From: Nemertoderma westbladi
Taxonomy: Eukaryota; Xenacoelomorpha; Nemertodermatida; Nemertodermatidae
Reading direction: 5' to 3'
Length of the DNA: 35,036 nt
Assembly: GCA_032718475.1 (NCBI GenBank)
Contig: JAUCBJ010005429.1
Location: 1 to 35,036, forward strand
Shown here piece by piece: positions 9,367 to 19,580 of the stretch; within the stretch, counting starts at the first letter, position 1, and each line of letters begins with the position of its first letter. A program made the translations under genes and the position numbers. A model generated the notes under the pieces. That model ran no database searches and had not been told where the DNA came from. It was given only the letters and a program-made list of their open reading frames with translations.

Positions 9367-12263
9367 ATAGGAAACAGAGTGTAAATTTACAGTGGAAGAT
9401 CACCCATGGTGGTGAACAGGCATTCCTCTAGGAAACAGTGTGGAAGGGTTTACTGTGGAAGAACACCAATGGTTGTAAACAGGCATTCCTTAAGGAAACA
9501 GAGTGGAAGGGTTTACTGTGGAAGATCACCCATGTTGGTGAACAGGCATTCCTTTAGGAAACAGAGTGGGAGGGTTTACTGTGGAAGATCACCCATTGTG
9601 GTGAGCAGACATTCCTTTAGGAAGCATAGTGGAAGGGTTTACTGTGGAAGAACACCAATGGTTGTAAACATGCATTCCTTTAGGAAACAGAGTGGAAGGG
9701 TTTACTGTGGAAGATTACCCATGTTGGTGAACAGGCATTCCTCTAGGAAACAGAGTGGAAGGGTTTACAGTGGAAGATCACACGTGGTGGTGAACAGGTA
9801 TTCCTTTAGGAAACAGAGTGGAAGGGTTAACTGTGAAAGATCACCCATGGTGGTGAACAGGCATTCCTTTAGGAAACAGAGTGGAAGGGTTTACTGTGGA
9901 AGATTACCCATGTTGGTGAACAGGCATTCCTCTAGGAAACAGAGTGGAAGGGTTTACAGTGGAAGATCACACATGGTGGTGAACAGGTATTCCTTTAGGA
10001 AACAGAGTGGAAGGGTTAACTGTGAAAGATCACCCATGGTGGTGAACAGGCATTCCTTTAGGAAACAGAGTGGAAGGGTTAACTGTGAAAGATCACCCAT
10101 TGTGGTGAACATACATTCCTTTACGAAGCAGAGTTGAAGGGTTTACTGTGGAAGATTACCCATGTTGGTGAACAGGCATTCCTTTACGAAACAGAGTGGA
10201 AGGGTTTCCTGTGAAAGATCACCCACCTTGGTGAACAGGTATTCCTTCAGGAAACAGAGTGGAAGGGTTTACAGTGAAAGATCACACATGGTGGTGAACA
10301 GGTATTCCTTTAGGAAACAGAGTGGAAGGGTTTACTGTGGAAGACCACCCATTGTGGTGAACATGCATTCCTTTAGGAAACAGAGTTGAAGGGTTTACTC
10401 TGGAAGATCACACATGTTGGTGAACAGGTATTCCTTTAGGAAACAGAGTGGAAGGGTTTACAGTGGAAGATCACACATGGTGGTGAACAGGTATTCCTTT
10501 AGGAAACAGAGTGGAAGGGTTAACTGTGAAAGATCACCCATTGTGGTGAACATACATTCCTTTACGAAACAGAGATTAAGGGTTTACTGTGGAAGATTAC
10601 CCATGTTGGTGAACAGGCATTCCTTTACGAAACAGAGTGGAAGGGTTTACTGTGGAAGATCAACCACGTTGGTGAACAGGTATTCCTTTAGGAAACAGAG
10701 TGGAAGGGTTTACAGTGGAAGATCACACATGGTGGTGAACAGGCATTCCTTTAGGAAACAGAGTGGAAGGGTTTACTGTTGAAGATTACCCATGTTGGTG
10801 AACAGGCATTCCTCTAGGAAACAGAGTGGAAGGGTTAACTGTGAAAGATCACCCATGGTGGTGAACAGGTATTCCTTTAGGAAACAGAGTGGAAGGGTTA
10901 ACTGTGAAAGATCACCCATGGTGGTGAACAGGCATTCCTTTAGGAAACAGAGTGGAAGGGTTTACTGTGGAAGATTACCCATGTTGGTGAACAGGCATTC
11001 CTCTAGGAAACAGAGTGGAAGGGTTTACAGTGGAAGATCACACATGGTGGTGAACAGGTATTCCTTTAGGAAACAGAGTGGAAGGGTTAACTGTGAAAGA
11101 TCACCCATGGTGGTGAACAGGCATTCCTTTAGGAAACAGAGTGGAAGGGTTAACTGTGAAAGATCACCCATTGTGGTGAACATACATTCCTTTACGAAGC
11201 AGAGTTGAAGGGTTTACTGTGGAGGATTACCCATGTTGGTGAACAGGCATTCCTTTACGAAACAGAGTGGAAGGGTTTCCTGTGGAAGATCACCCACGTT
11301 GGTGAACAGGTATTCCTTCAGGAAACAGAGTGGAAGGGTTTACAGTGAAAGATCACACATGGTGGTGAACAGGTACTCCTTTAGGAAACAGAGTGGAAGG
11401 GTTTACTGTGGAAGACCACCCATTGTGGTGAACAGGCATTCCTTTAGGAAACAGAGTTGAAGGGTTTACTGTGGAAGATCACACATGTTGGTGAACAGGT
11501 ATTCCTTTAGGAAACAGAGTGGAAGGGTTTACAGTGGAAGATCACACATGGTGGTGAACAGGCATTCCTTTAGGAAACAGAGTGGAAGGGTTAACTGTGA
11601 AAGATCACCCATTGTGGTGAACATACATTCCTTTACGAAACAGAGATGAAGGGTTTACTGTGGAAGATTACCCATGTTGGTGAACAGGCATTCCTTTACG
11701 AAACAGAGTGGAAGGGTTTACTGTGGAAGATCACCCACGTTGGTGAACAGGTATTCCTTTAGGAAACAGAGTGGAAGGGTTTACAGTGGAAGATCACACA
11801 TGGTGGTGAACAGGTATTCCTTTAGGAAACAGAGTGGAAGGGTTTACTGTGGAAGATCAACCATGATGGTGAACAGGTATTCCTTTACGAAACAGAGTGG
11901 AAGGGTTTACTGTGGAAGATCACCCATGTTGGTGAACAGGCATTTCTCTAGGAATCAGAGTGAAAGGGTCTACTGTGGAAGATCACACATGATGTTGAAC
12001 AGTCATTCCTTTAGAAAACAGAGAGGAAGGGTTTACTGTGGAAGATCAACCATGGTGGTGAACAGGTATTCCTTTAGGAAACAGAGTGGAAGGGTTTACT
12101 GTGTAAGATCACCCATGGTTGTGAACAGGTATTCCTTTAGGAAACAGAGTGGAAGGGTTTACTGTGTAAGATCACCCATGGTGGTGAACAGGTATTCCTT
12201 TAGGAAACAGAGTGGAAGGGTTTACTGTGTAAGATCACCCATGGTGGTGAACAGGCATTCCTT
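9367..12263 (+). repeat. 63-bp minisatellite array, about 46 monomers, with higher-order structure
   Basis: A unit of 63 bp (for example beginning ATGGTGGTGAACAGGCATTC and containing GGAAACAGAGTGGAAGGG) repeats without any visible length change across 2.9 kb, because every long open stretch lies in the same forward frame. Translated, the unit is 21 residues (like VNRHSFRKQSGRVYCGRSPM). Stops from single substitutions lie at 10135, 10387, 10780, 11206, 11458 and 11647. The pairs 10135/11206 and 10387/11458 are each 1071 bp apart, which is 17 monomers, and the flanking monomer variants follow the same order, so a 17-mer block at about 9658-10728 was duplicated to 10729-11799. A 3-mer block (9658-9846 / 9847-10035) is also duplicated. 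The last monomer breaks off at 12263. Confidence 0.97.
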
Positions 12264-12875
12264 GGCATAACGAGCCTAAAAAATTATCCCATTCATAAAC
12301 AAAAATATTCATCTGAAACTCGCCTTTATTTATGAACTCAAAATGGTGTGTTTTTGGCATTAAATGTAAATAACAGCTCTTGATAATGCACACATCTAAA
12401 TTAATTTATTAGCAATACCGAAATAAATGAATAATGATGAGAACATTAGTTAATTAGTGAAAATAGATTAATTAGTATCTCGAACACGTACATTACTTCA
12501 GTAACAATATCTTTAAAAGCATCTACAACTACATTTATATATAATATAATAGCAATGTCGAAATAATTGAATAAAAATGAAAACTTTAGTTCCGCGACCA
12601 TGAAAGTGTTTAACAATTATATATATTATATATTTTTTATATCTGTTTAAAGTTTAATTCAATTAAATTTACTTCGCAAAATAACCAATACACCAAATAA
12701 TTATTGATAATGAAACTGAAAGTAAGGTTACATAAAGTAAAATTATAATATATTGCACTTTCGTTACATTGATAAAGTAAAAGCATTCTCACATTTATAT
12801 CTACTACTTACTAACATTTAACTATTGTGTATTATATACAAACAATAATATGCTGAAATGAATTCAAAACAAAAC
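12264..12875. other. AT-rich spacer
   Basis: No gene is seen. A weak direct duplication is present: the words AGCAAT, CGAAATAA.TGAATAA and GA.AAC.TTAG occur in the same order at about 12410-12455 and 12549-12592. Confidence 0.5.
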
Positions 12876-13475
12876 ACAATGAAAAATAGGACACAATGGA
12901 AACTACGACACAATGGATAATAGGAGACAATGACAATAGGACACAATGGACTGGACACAGTGGACAATATGACATAATGCACAATAGGACATAATTGACA
13001 ATGATATACTATTTACAATAGGACACAATGGAAAATTAATAGGACTCAATGGAAAATTAATAGGACTCAATGGAAAATTAATAGGACACAATGGACAATG
13101 GTCACTAGAACACATTGGATAACAGGAGATAAAGGAAAAGGACAATAGGACTTAATGGACACTAGAACACAATGGATAATAGGACACTAAGGATAATGAG
13201 ACTTAATGGACATTAGGACGCATTGCACAATACAACACAATTGGCATTATAACAAAATGGACAATAGGAAACAATGGACACTATGTACACTATAACACAA
13301 TCGATAATATGGCACAATGGACTTTAGGGCACAATGGACATTAGGACGTATTACACACTAGGACACAATGTACAATAGAGCACTACAGTAGATTATAACA
13401 CAATGGAGAATAGGACACATTGGTTACTAGAACACAATGGAGAATAGGACACAATTGACAATAAATAGGATGCAA
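12876..13475. repeat. Degenerate tandem repeat, about 17 bp (GGACACAATGGACAATA)
   Basis: Roughly 600 bp are built from variants of GGACACAATGGACAATA, with many substitutions and length changes. Within it, a 21-bp variant (AAAATTAATAGGACTCAATGG) repeats three times nearly exactly at about 13033-13095. The minus-strand reading frame over this stretch is a by-product of the repeat. Confidence 0.85.
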
Positions 13476-14371
13476 TGCCTATTTGGCGTGTACTAAAAAT
13501 TTTTAGTGATTAACCATATCATTGATGTTCACTGATTCCGTGAGCGCAAAGAGTATACAACTTCCAAACATATTTTGTAATGCAAGTTGGCCAAGTTTGG
13601 GAGATGACACAAGAAACACATAAAACAGATACACTGAACAATATGTTGTCAAATAAATCAATGTAAAACATAAAAAAATGTATTATGACTGAATACAAAT
13701 ACGTACCAGCACATTGTATATATATATGTATAGATATAATCCCATACTTGTAAATTGTTTCATAAATATGCCTATCTATTTGTATTGATTCTAACTATTT
13801 ATATCTTTACCCCTAGAAGATTTCATATAACAAATTGTAAATAATAAGCGAAAAAACACAACTTTTCAAACATAACTTTTATTGATATGACAAGCATTGG
13901 CAGACGAAAGAAATTCATTTGCGAGGAGAAGGCGTATCAAGGAACCAAACAAGATATTAAACAAAACGGTTATATAAATTAATAGGGCCTTCATTTACTG
14001 TACATAATTAACCAATACTATATTTTTTTTATGCAGTGCATATTTGTATTATATAGTTGTTGTGTATAAATGTATATATTATTTGCATGCTCTCGCACAT
14101 ATTTTTCATGACAAATATCTCGAATAATAATGTATTAACAAATTTATGGCACAATTTTATCTGAACTAATGTTACTAACATATTTATATAAATTATCTCT
14201 TTACCTCTTGATAAATATTTGAACTGTAAGTATTTCTTCTCGAACCCCTATATCAATTTACTTCACCGTTTCAATAAATCAAATTACACCAAGATCTGTT
14301 GACCAAGGTTATCAAATAAATTGTAAGTGTTGTTAATATTTATATGTAAATTCTCACAAATATCTTTATCA
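13476..14371. other. AT-rich non-coding DNA downstream of the GPCR exon
   Basis: No coding region, RNA gene or clear repeat was recognised. Part of it may be 3' untranslated or downstream sequence of the minus-strand GPCR gene. Confidence 0.5.
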
Positions 14372-14377
14372 TTTATT
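14372..14377 (-). promoter_or_regulatory. AATAAA polyadenylation signal for the GPCR exon
   Basis: On the minus strand AATAAA occurs about 35 bp after the GPCR stop codon at 14413-14415. It is the nearest canonical signal, though the region is AT-rich and the motif could be chance. Confidence 0.4.
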
Positions 14378-14412
14378 GAAAAATTGTTTTATATATTTTA
14401 TGTTATTAAACT

Positions 14413-15147
14413 TTACTGTTTTTTGCAAGTTATCATATTTATGAACGCCTTTCGGAAAACTGTCCCGGTAATAACATAAAGAAAAAAATTGAAAGAATTA
14501 TTCATTACTGCATTCATTTCTGTCATAGTAACAAAAAATGCCCTTGTGGCTTTATCCCTCTCAGTATGACCGGTTGTGCTCTGATATAGAATATATGAAA
14601 TTGCCACAAGTGTTGTGAAAAATAGAAATGAGGTGGACACAGCAAGAAGTAGCTTTGTAATGCTGCTCTCTGTTGATGCTGTTTTATCTTCTTGTTTGGA
14701 TCCAATTTTCTTTCGCCTCCTTATCGATATTATTATTACCAAATTACAAATAGAAATAATGACAGCTGGTATTCCGGCATAAATTGTTATTATCCAAAAC
14801 CAGCTCCATATGGCAATTACATATTCTGGGATTGAAGCTTTATATCTACATTTATGCTCATAATCCAGGTCGTATCCATAAAAAAACCAAGCAAAAAACA
14901 AACATTGAAAAATTGTTATTGCCAGGACAACTATTCGGGCGGTACCAGCATTAACCTTTTGCCTGTAATAAATAGGATAAACAGTGGCAACCATTCTATC
15001 AGCTGTGAATGACATTACAATCCAGTTAGCTATAACAGATGTTATAGCACTCCAATAGAAGAAAATTTGACAAACTATTACACTGTAATCCTCAACGAAA
15101 ATCCCATAATATCGCAATCCAAGACTTATAATCCCATCTTGCGTCGC
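14413..15147 (-). CDS. Class A (rhodopsin-like) GPCR, terminal exon, peptide-receptor type
   Basis: This exon encodes TM3 to the C-terminus of a seven-helix receptor. Counting from the ATG in the upstream intron at 15189, the TM3 cysteine is residue 40 and the DRY-equivalent is DRM at 64-66, exactly the 24-residue spacing of positions 3.25 and 3.49. A second cysteine (114) lies in the loop after TM4 for the usual disulphide. TM5 (about 127-156) has its proline at 141, TM6 is about 179-203, and TM7 ends in NSFNFFLY (231-238) instead of NPxxY, followed by F-R-K-A-F of helix 8. That TM7 form is common in invertebrate FMRFamide-type and related peptide receptors. The exon start is set by an acceptor (TTCATTGCAG before 15147), so TM1-TM2 must lie on an upstream exon not found here. 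The frame is intact. The ligand is unknown. Confidence 0.85.
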   Translation of the reverse strand, partial: ATQDGIISLGLRYYGIFVEDYSVIVCQIFFYWSAITSVIANWIVMSFTADRMVATVYPIYYRQKVNAGTARIVVLAITIFQCLFFAWFFYGYDLDYEHKCRYKASIPEYVIAIWSWFWIITIYAGIPAVIISICNLVIIISIRRRKKIGSKQEDKTASTESSITKLLLAVSTSFLFFTTLVAISYILYQSTTGHTERDKATRAFFVTMTEMNAVMNNSFNFFLYVITGTVFRKAFINMITCKKQ

Positions 15148-15189
15148 CTGCAATGAATTAAATTGGTAATTAATAACACAATAAAACAA

Positions 15190-15539
15190 ATTCGCTAAGT
15201 AAACATTAATAATTGAAATACATTACACACATGATCATGATCAAGTCGGTCACACACTTTTTCCAGTTCGCCATGTTGTCAAGCCCACTGTATGTTCTCG
15301 TGACTGCCGATGGAAGAGTAGGAAAGTTTAAAAATCAGGAGTGGAAGGTCCCAGATAGACAGTTGATCAACCCCGCGATATGATTGTCAGGTTATCTTTA
15401 TGAGGTGGGATTGCATGTCCGAGTTGGGTTCTTACAATGAGCAGCATAATTGTAGAGCACCTCAACGATGTACTCAACTGATATGCTTTCTAGATCCTGG
15501 ACATTTGGTTGATGATAGACCATGCTTATTGCCTTTTTA
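15190..15539. other. Intergenic or intronic DNA upstream of the GPCR exon
   Basis: No TM1-TM2 exon was recognised. The part after about 15470 may already belong to a decayed LINE copy, since the recognisable LINE match begins with ACAAATAAGTTGGTG at about 15541. Confidence 0.4.
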
Positions 15540-16075
15540 AACAAATAAGTTGGTGTCAGTTCCCAAGAAGGGCAACCTAACACTATGGATCTTTTCGGAG
15601 AATCTCGTTGATCTTGAGTGCTACAAAGCTATACAATAGAATTCGGCTGTTATCTTTGTTGACTTCTTCAAGGCCTTTGATTCAGTCTCTGGCTCACATA
15701 TGTTCATCATACTTTCATTATATGGGATGCCTGATGAAATTATTGCAGCAATCAGATCAGTATACGATGGTTCGAAGACATTTGTGTCTACTGTTGAAGA
15801 CATTGCTGTTGCTGTAGGAGTACTCTCAGAATCACTAGAGGGACCCCAACTTCACCTCAGCCGGTGTGAGTTCAGGCTGCTTGCTTCTAGTGTTTGTCTT
15901 ACTTCAAGAAGACCAAAATTTTGACAGTTAACTAAGTCCTCAGGAAATGTCTGATTGTATGAGCATAAGTTCAAATGATGGTATGCTTGAGCATGTGGAC
16001 GACTTCTGTTACCTGTGATCATGGATCCGGAAGACAGGTTAGGACCATCGAATACGCAAGGGGAGAGCATGGGTA
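15540..16075 (+). pseudogene. LINE family 1, copy B: short internally deleted fragment
   Basis: The piece starts with the segment encoding LVPVPKKGNL, jumps at about 15641 straight to the VIFVDFFKAFDS segment (the fingers part between is deleted), and has a second internal deletion near 15801 where the GVLQGD region and what follows to the FADD core are missing. It continues through LGVLSESLEG and the DGMLEHVDDFCYL segment to about 16075. It has many substitutions and is older than copies D and E. No TAG tail is present. It lies on the opposite strand to the GPCR exon and about 390 bp from its start, so it sits in or near an intron of that gene. Confidence 0.8.
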
Positions 16076-17309
16076 GCATAGAATGCCGATAATTCAACTT
16101 TTGGCTAATTATGAGCCAAATATGGACATTTTTATCAGTTTTTAAATCATTGTAACTGTGTTTCTTTGAATAAGATAGAAACCGTCTCTTTATTGTTAAT
16201 AAATATATTTTACCCATGTGATAATTTAGTGCAATCTAAATTTAATAATCGATGTCATAAGTGTGCGCGCTAAAACACGCCGACAACCCGCGTCATCGCG
16301 GGGTGTGAACTAAGAGGATTCTTTGTGGGGGTTGGGGGGAAGGGTAAGGTTTATAGAGCCACACTTTGGTTAGGATGGGGACGTGGGGGACTGCAGAGGC
16401 GCCAGCAAGATCGGCCGACAACAAAGGTAGGGCCGTTAGCTGACAGTGTCTGACAGAGTGGTAGGGATGTAGATAAAATAAATAAGGTGTGGCAATAAAG
16501 TAAAGTTATAAAAACATATGGTTATAAAAACAATCATATAAAGTTCTGTATATTTACGTACTTAAGGTTATCATGGTTTACAATACGATGTTACAATCAG
16601 TAAAAATATTATGACAATATAGTGAATATAATATAAATAATTAAGGCATAATAATAAACGCATAATCAACCGTAATATAAATTGCCCAAACTATGTCGCT
16701 AAAATAATAAAAATAATAAACATCCTTCTGCTTGGATGGCTGGGGTTCCGTAGGCTACTGAAGAAATGAAACCCAGAATATCGGTTTATATACAACAAAT
16801 CCAACCCAATATTATCTACTGAAAATGTGTTAATTGATAACCGAGCAATAAACTGCACTGTTACTCCTACAAACATCCGGGCTGGCTATAACCAGTTTGA
16901 CCTTTACGACAATAGAGTAACACAACTGAGTGCATCTCCACATAAAGAACTATAGATACAACAACAAGCGAAGCAAACACACCACAAAGGCACTCCAATA
17001 TACCCGCTCACTCTCTATCTCACTCCCAGAAGGGAAATATTGGCCCCCCCAGATTACTCCATACAACCAACAGAGGCCAATAATTATTACATTCAATGTA
17101 ACTACAACACAAAATAATCTATACTCAACTAACGCAATAATTACGAAGACACACATACCAGCAAACCACTCGAAACGCTAACGTGCTCTTTTTCGTCCAA
17201 AGTGCTAACTGTTCCAGACGCATGCAAATCAACTATACACCTAACTAACAAATTCTCTGGAAGGTCGCTAGAGTACAAGGGTGGTAAAGACTACACATAT
17301 ACCATAGCC
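16076..17309. other. Non-coding stretch with a G-rich patch
   Basis: No gene is seen. 16260-16470 is less AT-rich and includes a G-rich run (GGGGGTTGGGGGGAAGGG) at about 16326-16343. 16500-17300 is AT-rich. The short reading frames over 16930-17181 lack any recognisable motif and are not called. Confidence 0.5.
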
Positions 17310-17520
17310 CTAACTGCATTGTCTATTAATGTTGTGCTAACTGCAAACCTAAACAGTATTACTATACACCTAACTGCAAGGTCTAATTAATGTTGTGCTA
17401 ACTGCAAACCCGAACAGTATTATTATACACCTAAATGCATGGTCAAATTAATGTTGTGCTAATTGCAAACCCGAACAGTATTATTATACGACTAACTGCA
17501 TGGTTTATTCATGTTGTAGG
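17310..17520 (+). repeat. Tandem repeat of 60-61 bp, about 3.4 copies
   Basis: Units begin at 17310, 17370, 17431 and 17492 with CTAA[CA]TGCA, and share TTAATGTTGTGCTAA.TGCAAAC and AACAGTATTA.TATAC. The last unit is partial. No coding potential is evident. Confidence 0.85.
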
Positions 17521-17591
17521 CCTACTAACTAAGTGTTTAAACAGGATCAAACATTTCAGCATTTTCTGTAATTCGTCTCGTGATCCTTATT

Positions 17592-17602
17592 TTGGCATTC
17601 GG
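17592..17602 (+). repeat. 11-bp target-site duplication of LINE copy C, left
   Basis: TTGGCATTCGG is found again at 21721-21731, at the far end of the interrupted LINE copy. Confidence 0.8.
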
Positions 17603-18724
17603 CATTCGTGGGACCATGGAGCCCATAGGATACCCGAAGGATAATTGAAGAGTTATCAAAAAAGAAAGATAGGCATCTGGCTGTTATCTTTGTTGACTTC
17701 TTCAAGGCCTTTGATTCAGTCTCTCGCTCACGTATGATTCCTGATGAAATTATTGCAGCAATCAGATCAGTATACGATGGTTCGACAACATTTCTGTCTA
17801 CTGTTGATGCTGACACAGAACCATTTGAAGTGTAATGGGACGTCCTCCAGGGAGACACACTTGCACCATTCTTGTTCATAATTGTGGTTGACTATGTTCT
17901 ACGCATGTCCTTAGATCATCATAATGATGATGGGGTGATGATAACTCCACCTACTGGCCCCAGAAGTCGAGGAAATCCTGCCAAAGAAATCTAACTGATC
18001 TAGACTTTGCTGATGACTTAGGAGTATTCTCAGAATCACTAGAGGGAGCCCAACGGCTCCTCAGCTCATTAGAACATGCTGCTTCTAGTGTTGGTCTTTT
18101 TATTAACTCCAGAAAGACCAAAATTTTGACAGTTCACTTTGAAAGTCCTCAGCAAGTCTCTGATCGGATGAGCATAAGCTCAAAGGATGGTATGCTTGAC
18201 CATGTGGACGACTTCTGTTACCTGGGATCATGGATCCGGAAGTCAGATGAGGACCTTCGAATACGTAAGGGAAAGCATTTGGCAGCCTTGAATATGCTTT
18301 GCAGGATTTGGAAGTCACCGAGAATTAATCGGAAACTTAAGGTCCGATTATTTAGAGCAGCAGTAGTTCCAGTACCTCTCTATGAGAGTCCATGTTGGGC
18401 CCTAACTGCTGAGGACACCAAATCTCTGGATGGAACATTCACAAGAATGCTACGCCGGGTACATTGTGTCAAGTACAATGCACACATCTCCAACCAGACA
18501 CTATATAACATTGGAGGTGTCTCATTGGTTCCCCCAAGCTTGACACTAGAACAAAATCGCCTCCGTTTTGCAGGACATTGCTTTCACCGTGAGGACCAGC
18601 CAGTGAATAAACTTATACTTTGGCAGCGTCATGGACTGAATAAGCATGGTGGACAGCCCATGACTTTCTTGAGACGCATCTTAAAGGACACTGGCCTTGA
18701 AGAAGCGGATGATCTAGCAAATGT

Positions 18725-18732
18725 CCTGGGTG
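18725..18732 (+). repeat. 8-bp target-site duplication of the hAT-like element, left
   Basis: CCTGGGTG here against CATGGGTG at 21623-21630; sister LINE copies have CATGGGTG at this place, so the left copy carries one substitution. Confidence 0.8.
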
Positions 18733-18836
18733 CAGGGTTGATAAAAATCATGATTTTTTTTTAATCAAAAATATCAGATTTTTTTTATTTTAATCAGATT
18801 TATTTGATTTAAATCAGATTTTTTTTCATTTAAATC

Positions 18837-19218
18837 GGGTGACTAAAAAGCAAAGACCCAAATAACAAAGACCTGTATGAAACACATGTGTTAAGTTTCG
18901 TTTATTGTTTTGGTTCCCCAAACACGCCTCTGTAACCTGCTCCTTTACTAACCTGCTCCTGTAAATGGCAATGGGACCTAACGCTATATGGCAATGGGAC
19001 CTAATCCTATTTAGGACGTAACGCGACTTTATATCTTTGTTTTGTACAGGTGCCAAAGAGCGTTAGGTTACATTGCATTTAAAGGAACAGGTTAGTAAAG
19101 GAGCATGTTACAGAGGCTTGTTGGAGGAACCAAAACAATAAACGAAAGTTAACACATGTTTCAAAGATTATGCAGGTCTTTATTATTTAGGTCTTTGGTC
19201 TTTGTTTTGTAGTCACCC
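18837..19218. mobile_element. Hairpin-like MITE, 382 bp, with 9-bp flanking duplication
   Basis: The two halves are inverted copies: the left starts GGGTGACTAAAAAGCAAAGACC and the right ends with the complement of GGGTGACTACAAAACAAAGACC. Further matching blocks around TTTCGTTTATTGTTTTGGTTCC and CTGCTCCTTTACTAACCTG extend nearly to the centre. ATTTAAATC flanks both sides (18828-18836 and 19219-19227). A 9-bp duplication fits Mutator-like elements, but the host region is itself full of ATTTAAATC words, so the duplication could be fortuitous. No ORF belongs to it. Confidence 0.75.
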
Positions 19219-19321
19219 ATTTAAATCACTTTTTTCTTATTTAAATCAGATTTTTTTATTTAAATCAGATTTTATATTTAAACAATCGGAAGACTTCTGG
19301 CTTCATCAATGAACTAATGTT

Positions 19322-19405
19322 TAAAAAAAACCGAAAAACCGGGATCCCAGCGAAATATCGAATCCCGATTCCGACTTTTTTTGAAACGGGATCCCGAAGT
19401 TTAAA
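19322..19405. repeat. CGGGATCCCG-rich transposon-end remnant, left of LINE F
   Basis: CCGGGATCCC, AATCCCGATTCCG and ACGGGATCCCG occur within about 80 bp. A matching CGGGAT-rich piece at 21238-21303 lies on the other side of the nested LINE. The two look like the ends of one small DNA transposon split by the LINE. Confidence 0.5.
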
Positions 19406-19580
19406 TGGTTAAATAAATTTGTTGAACATCTAAAAAAAAGTTCCAGCAGAACGGAAATGTTTTGATTATATCTAATTTTTATTTCAGTAAACCATCCAGT
19501 AATCAATTATAAGATAATTTTAATATAACTTTATCTTACTAATATTTCAGAAGTGTAAAATAAAGTGAGTGTTACTGAAA

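Noticed and set aside
9406-12270. A repetitive Arg/Ser-rich protein gene over the 63-bp array
   Set aside because: A 63-bp unit without a stop in one frame is common by chance, the frame is closed by six stops, and there is no non-repetitive coding sequence on either side.
12903-13145. Cys/Pro/Ser-rich minus-strand frame
   Set aside because: It is the translation of the degenerate 17-bp repeat.
16326-16343. G-quadruplex motif
   Set aside because: Only three runs of three or more G lie close together; the fourth is too distant for a standard motif.
16930-17181. Overlapping reading frames on both strands
   Set aside because: Low-complexity composition (Asn/Thr/Ile on one strand, Leu/Ile/Val on the other) with no domain; expected by chance in this base composition.
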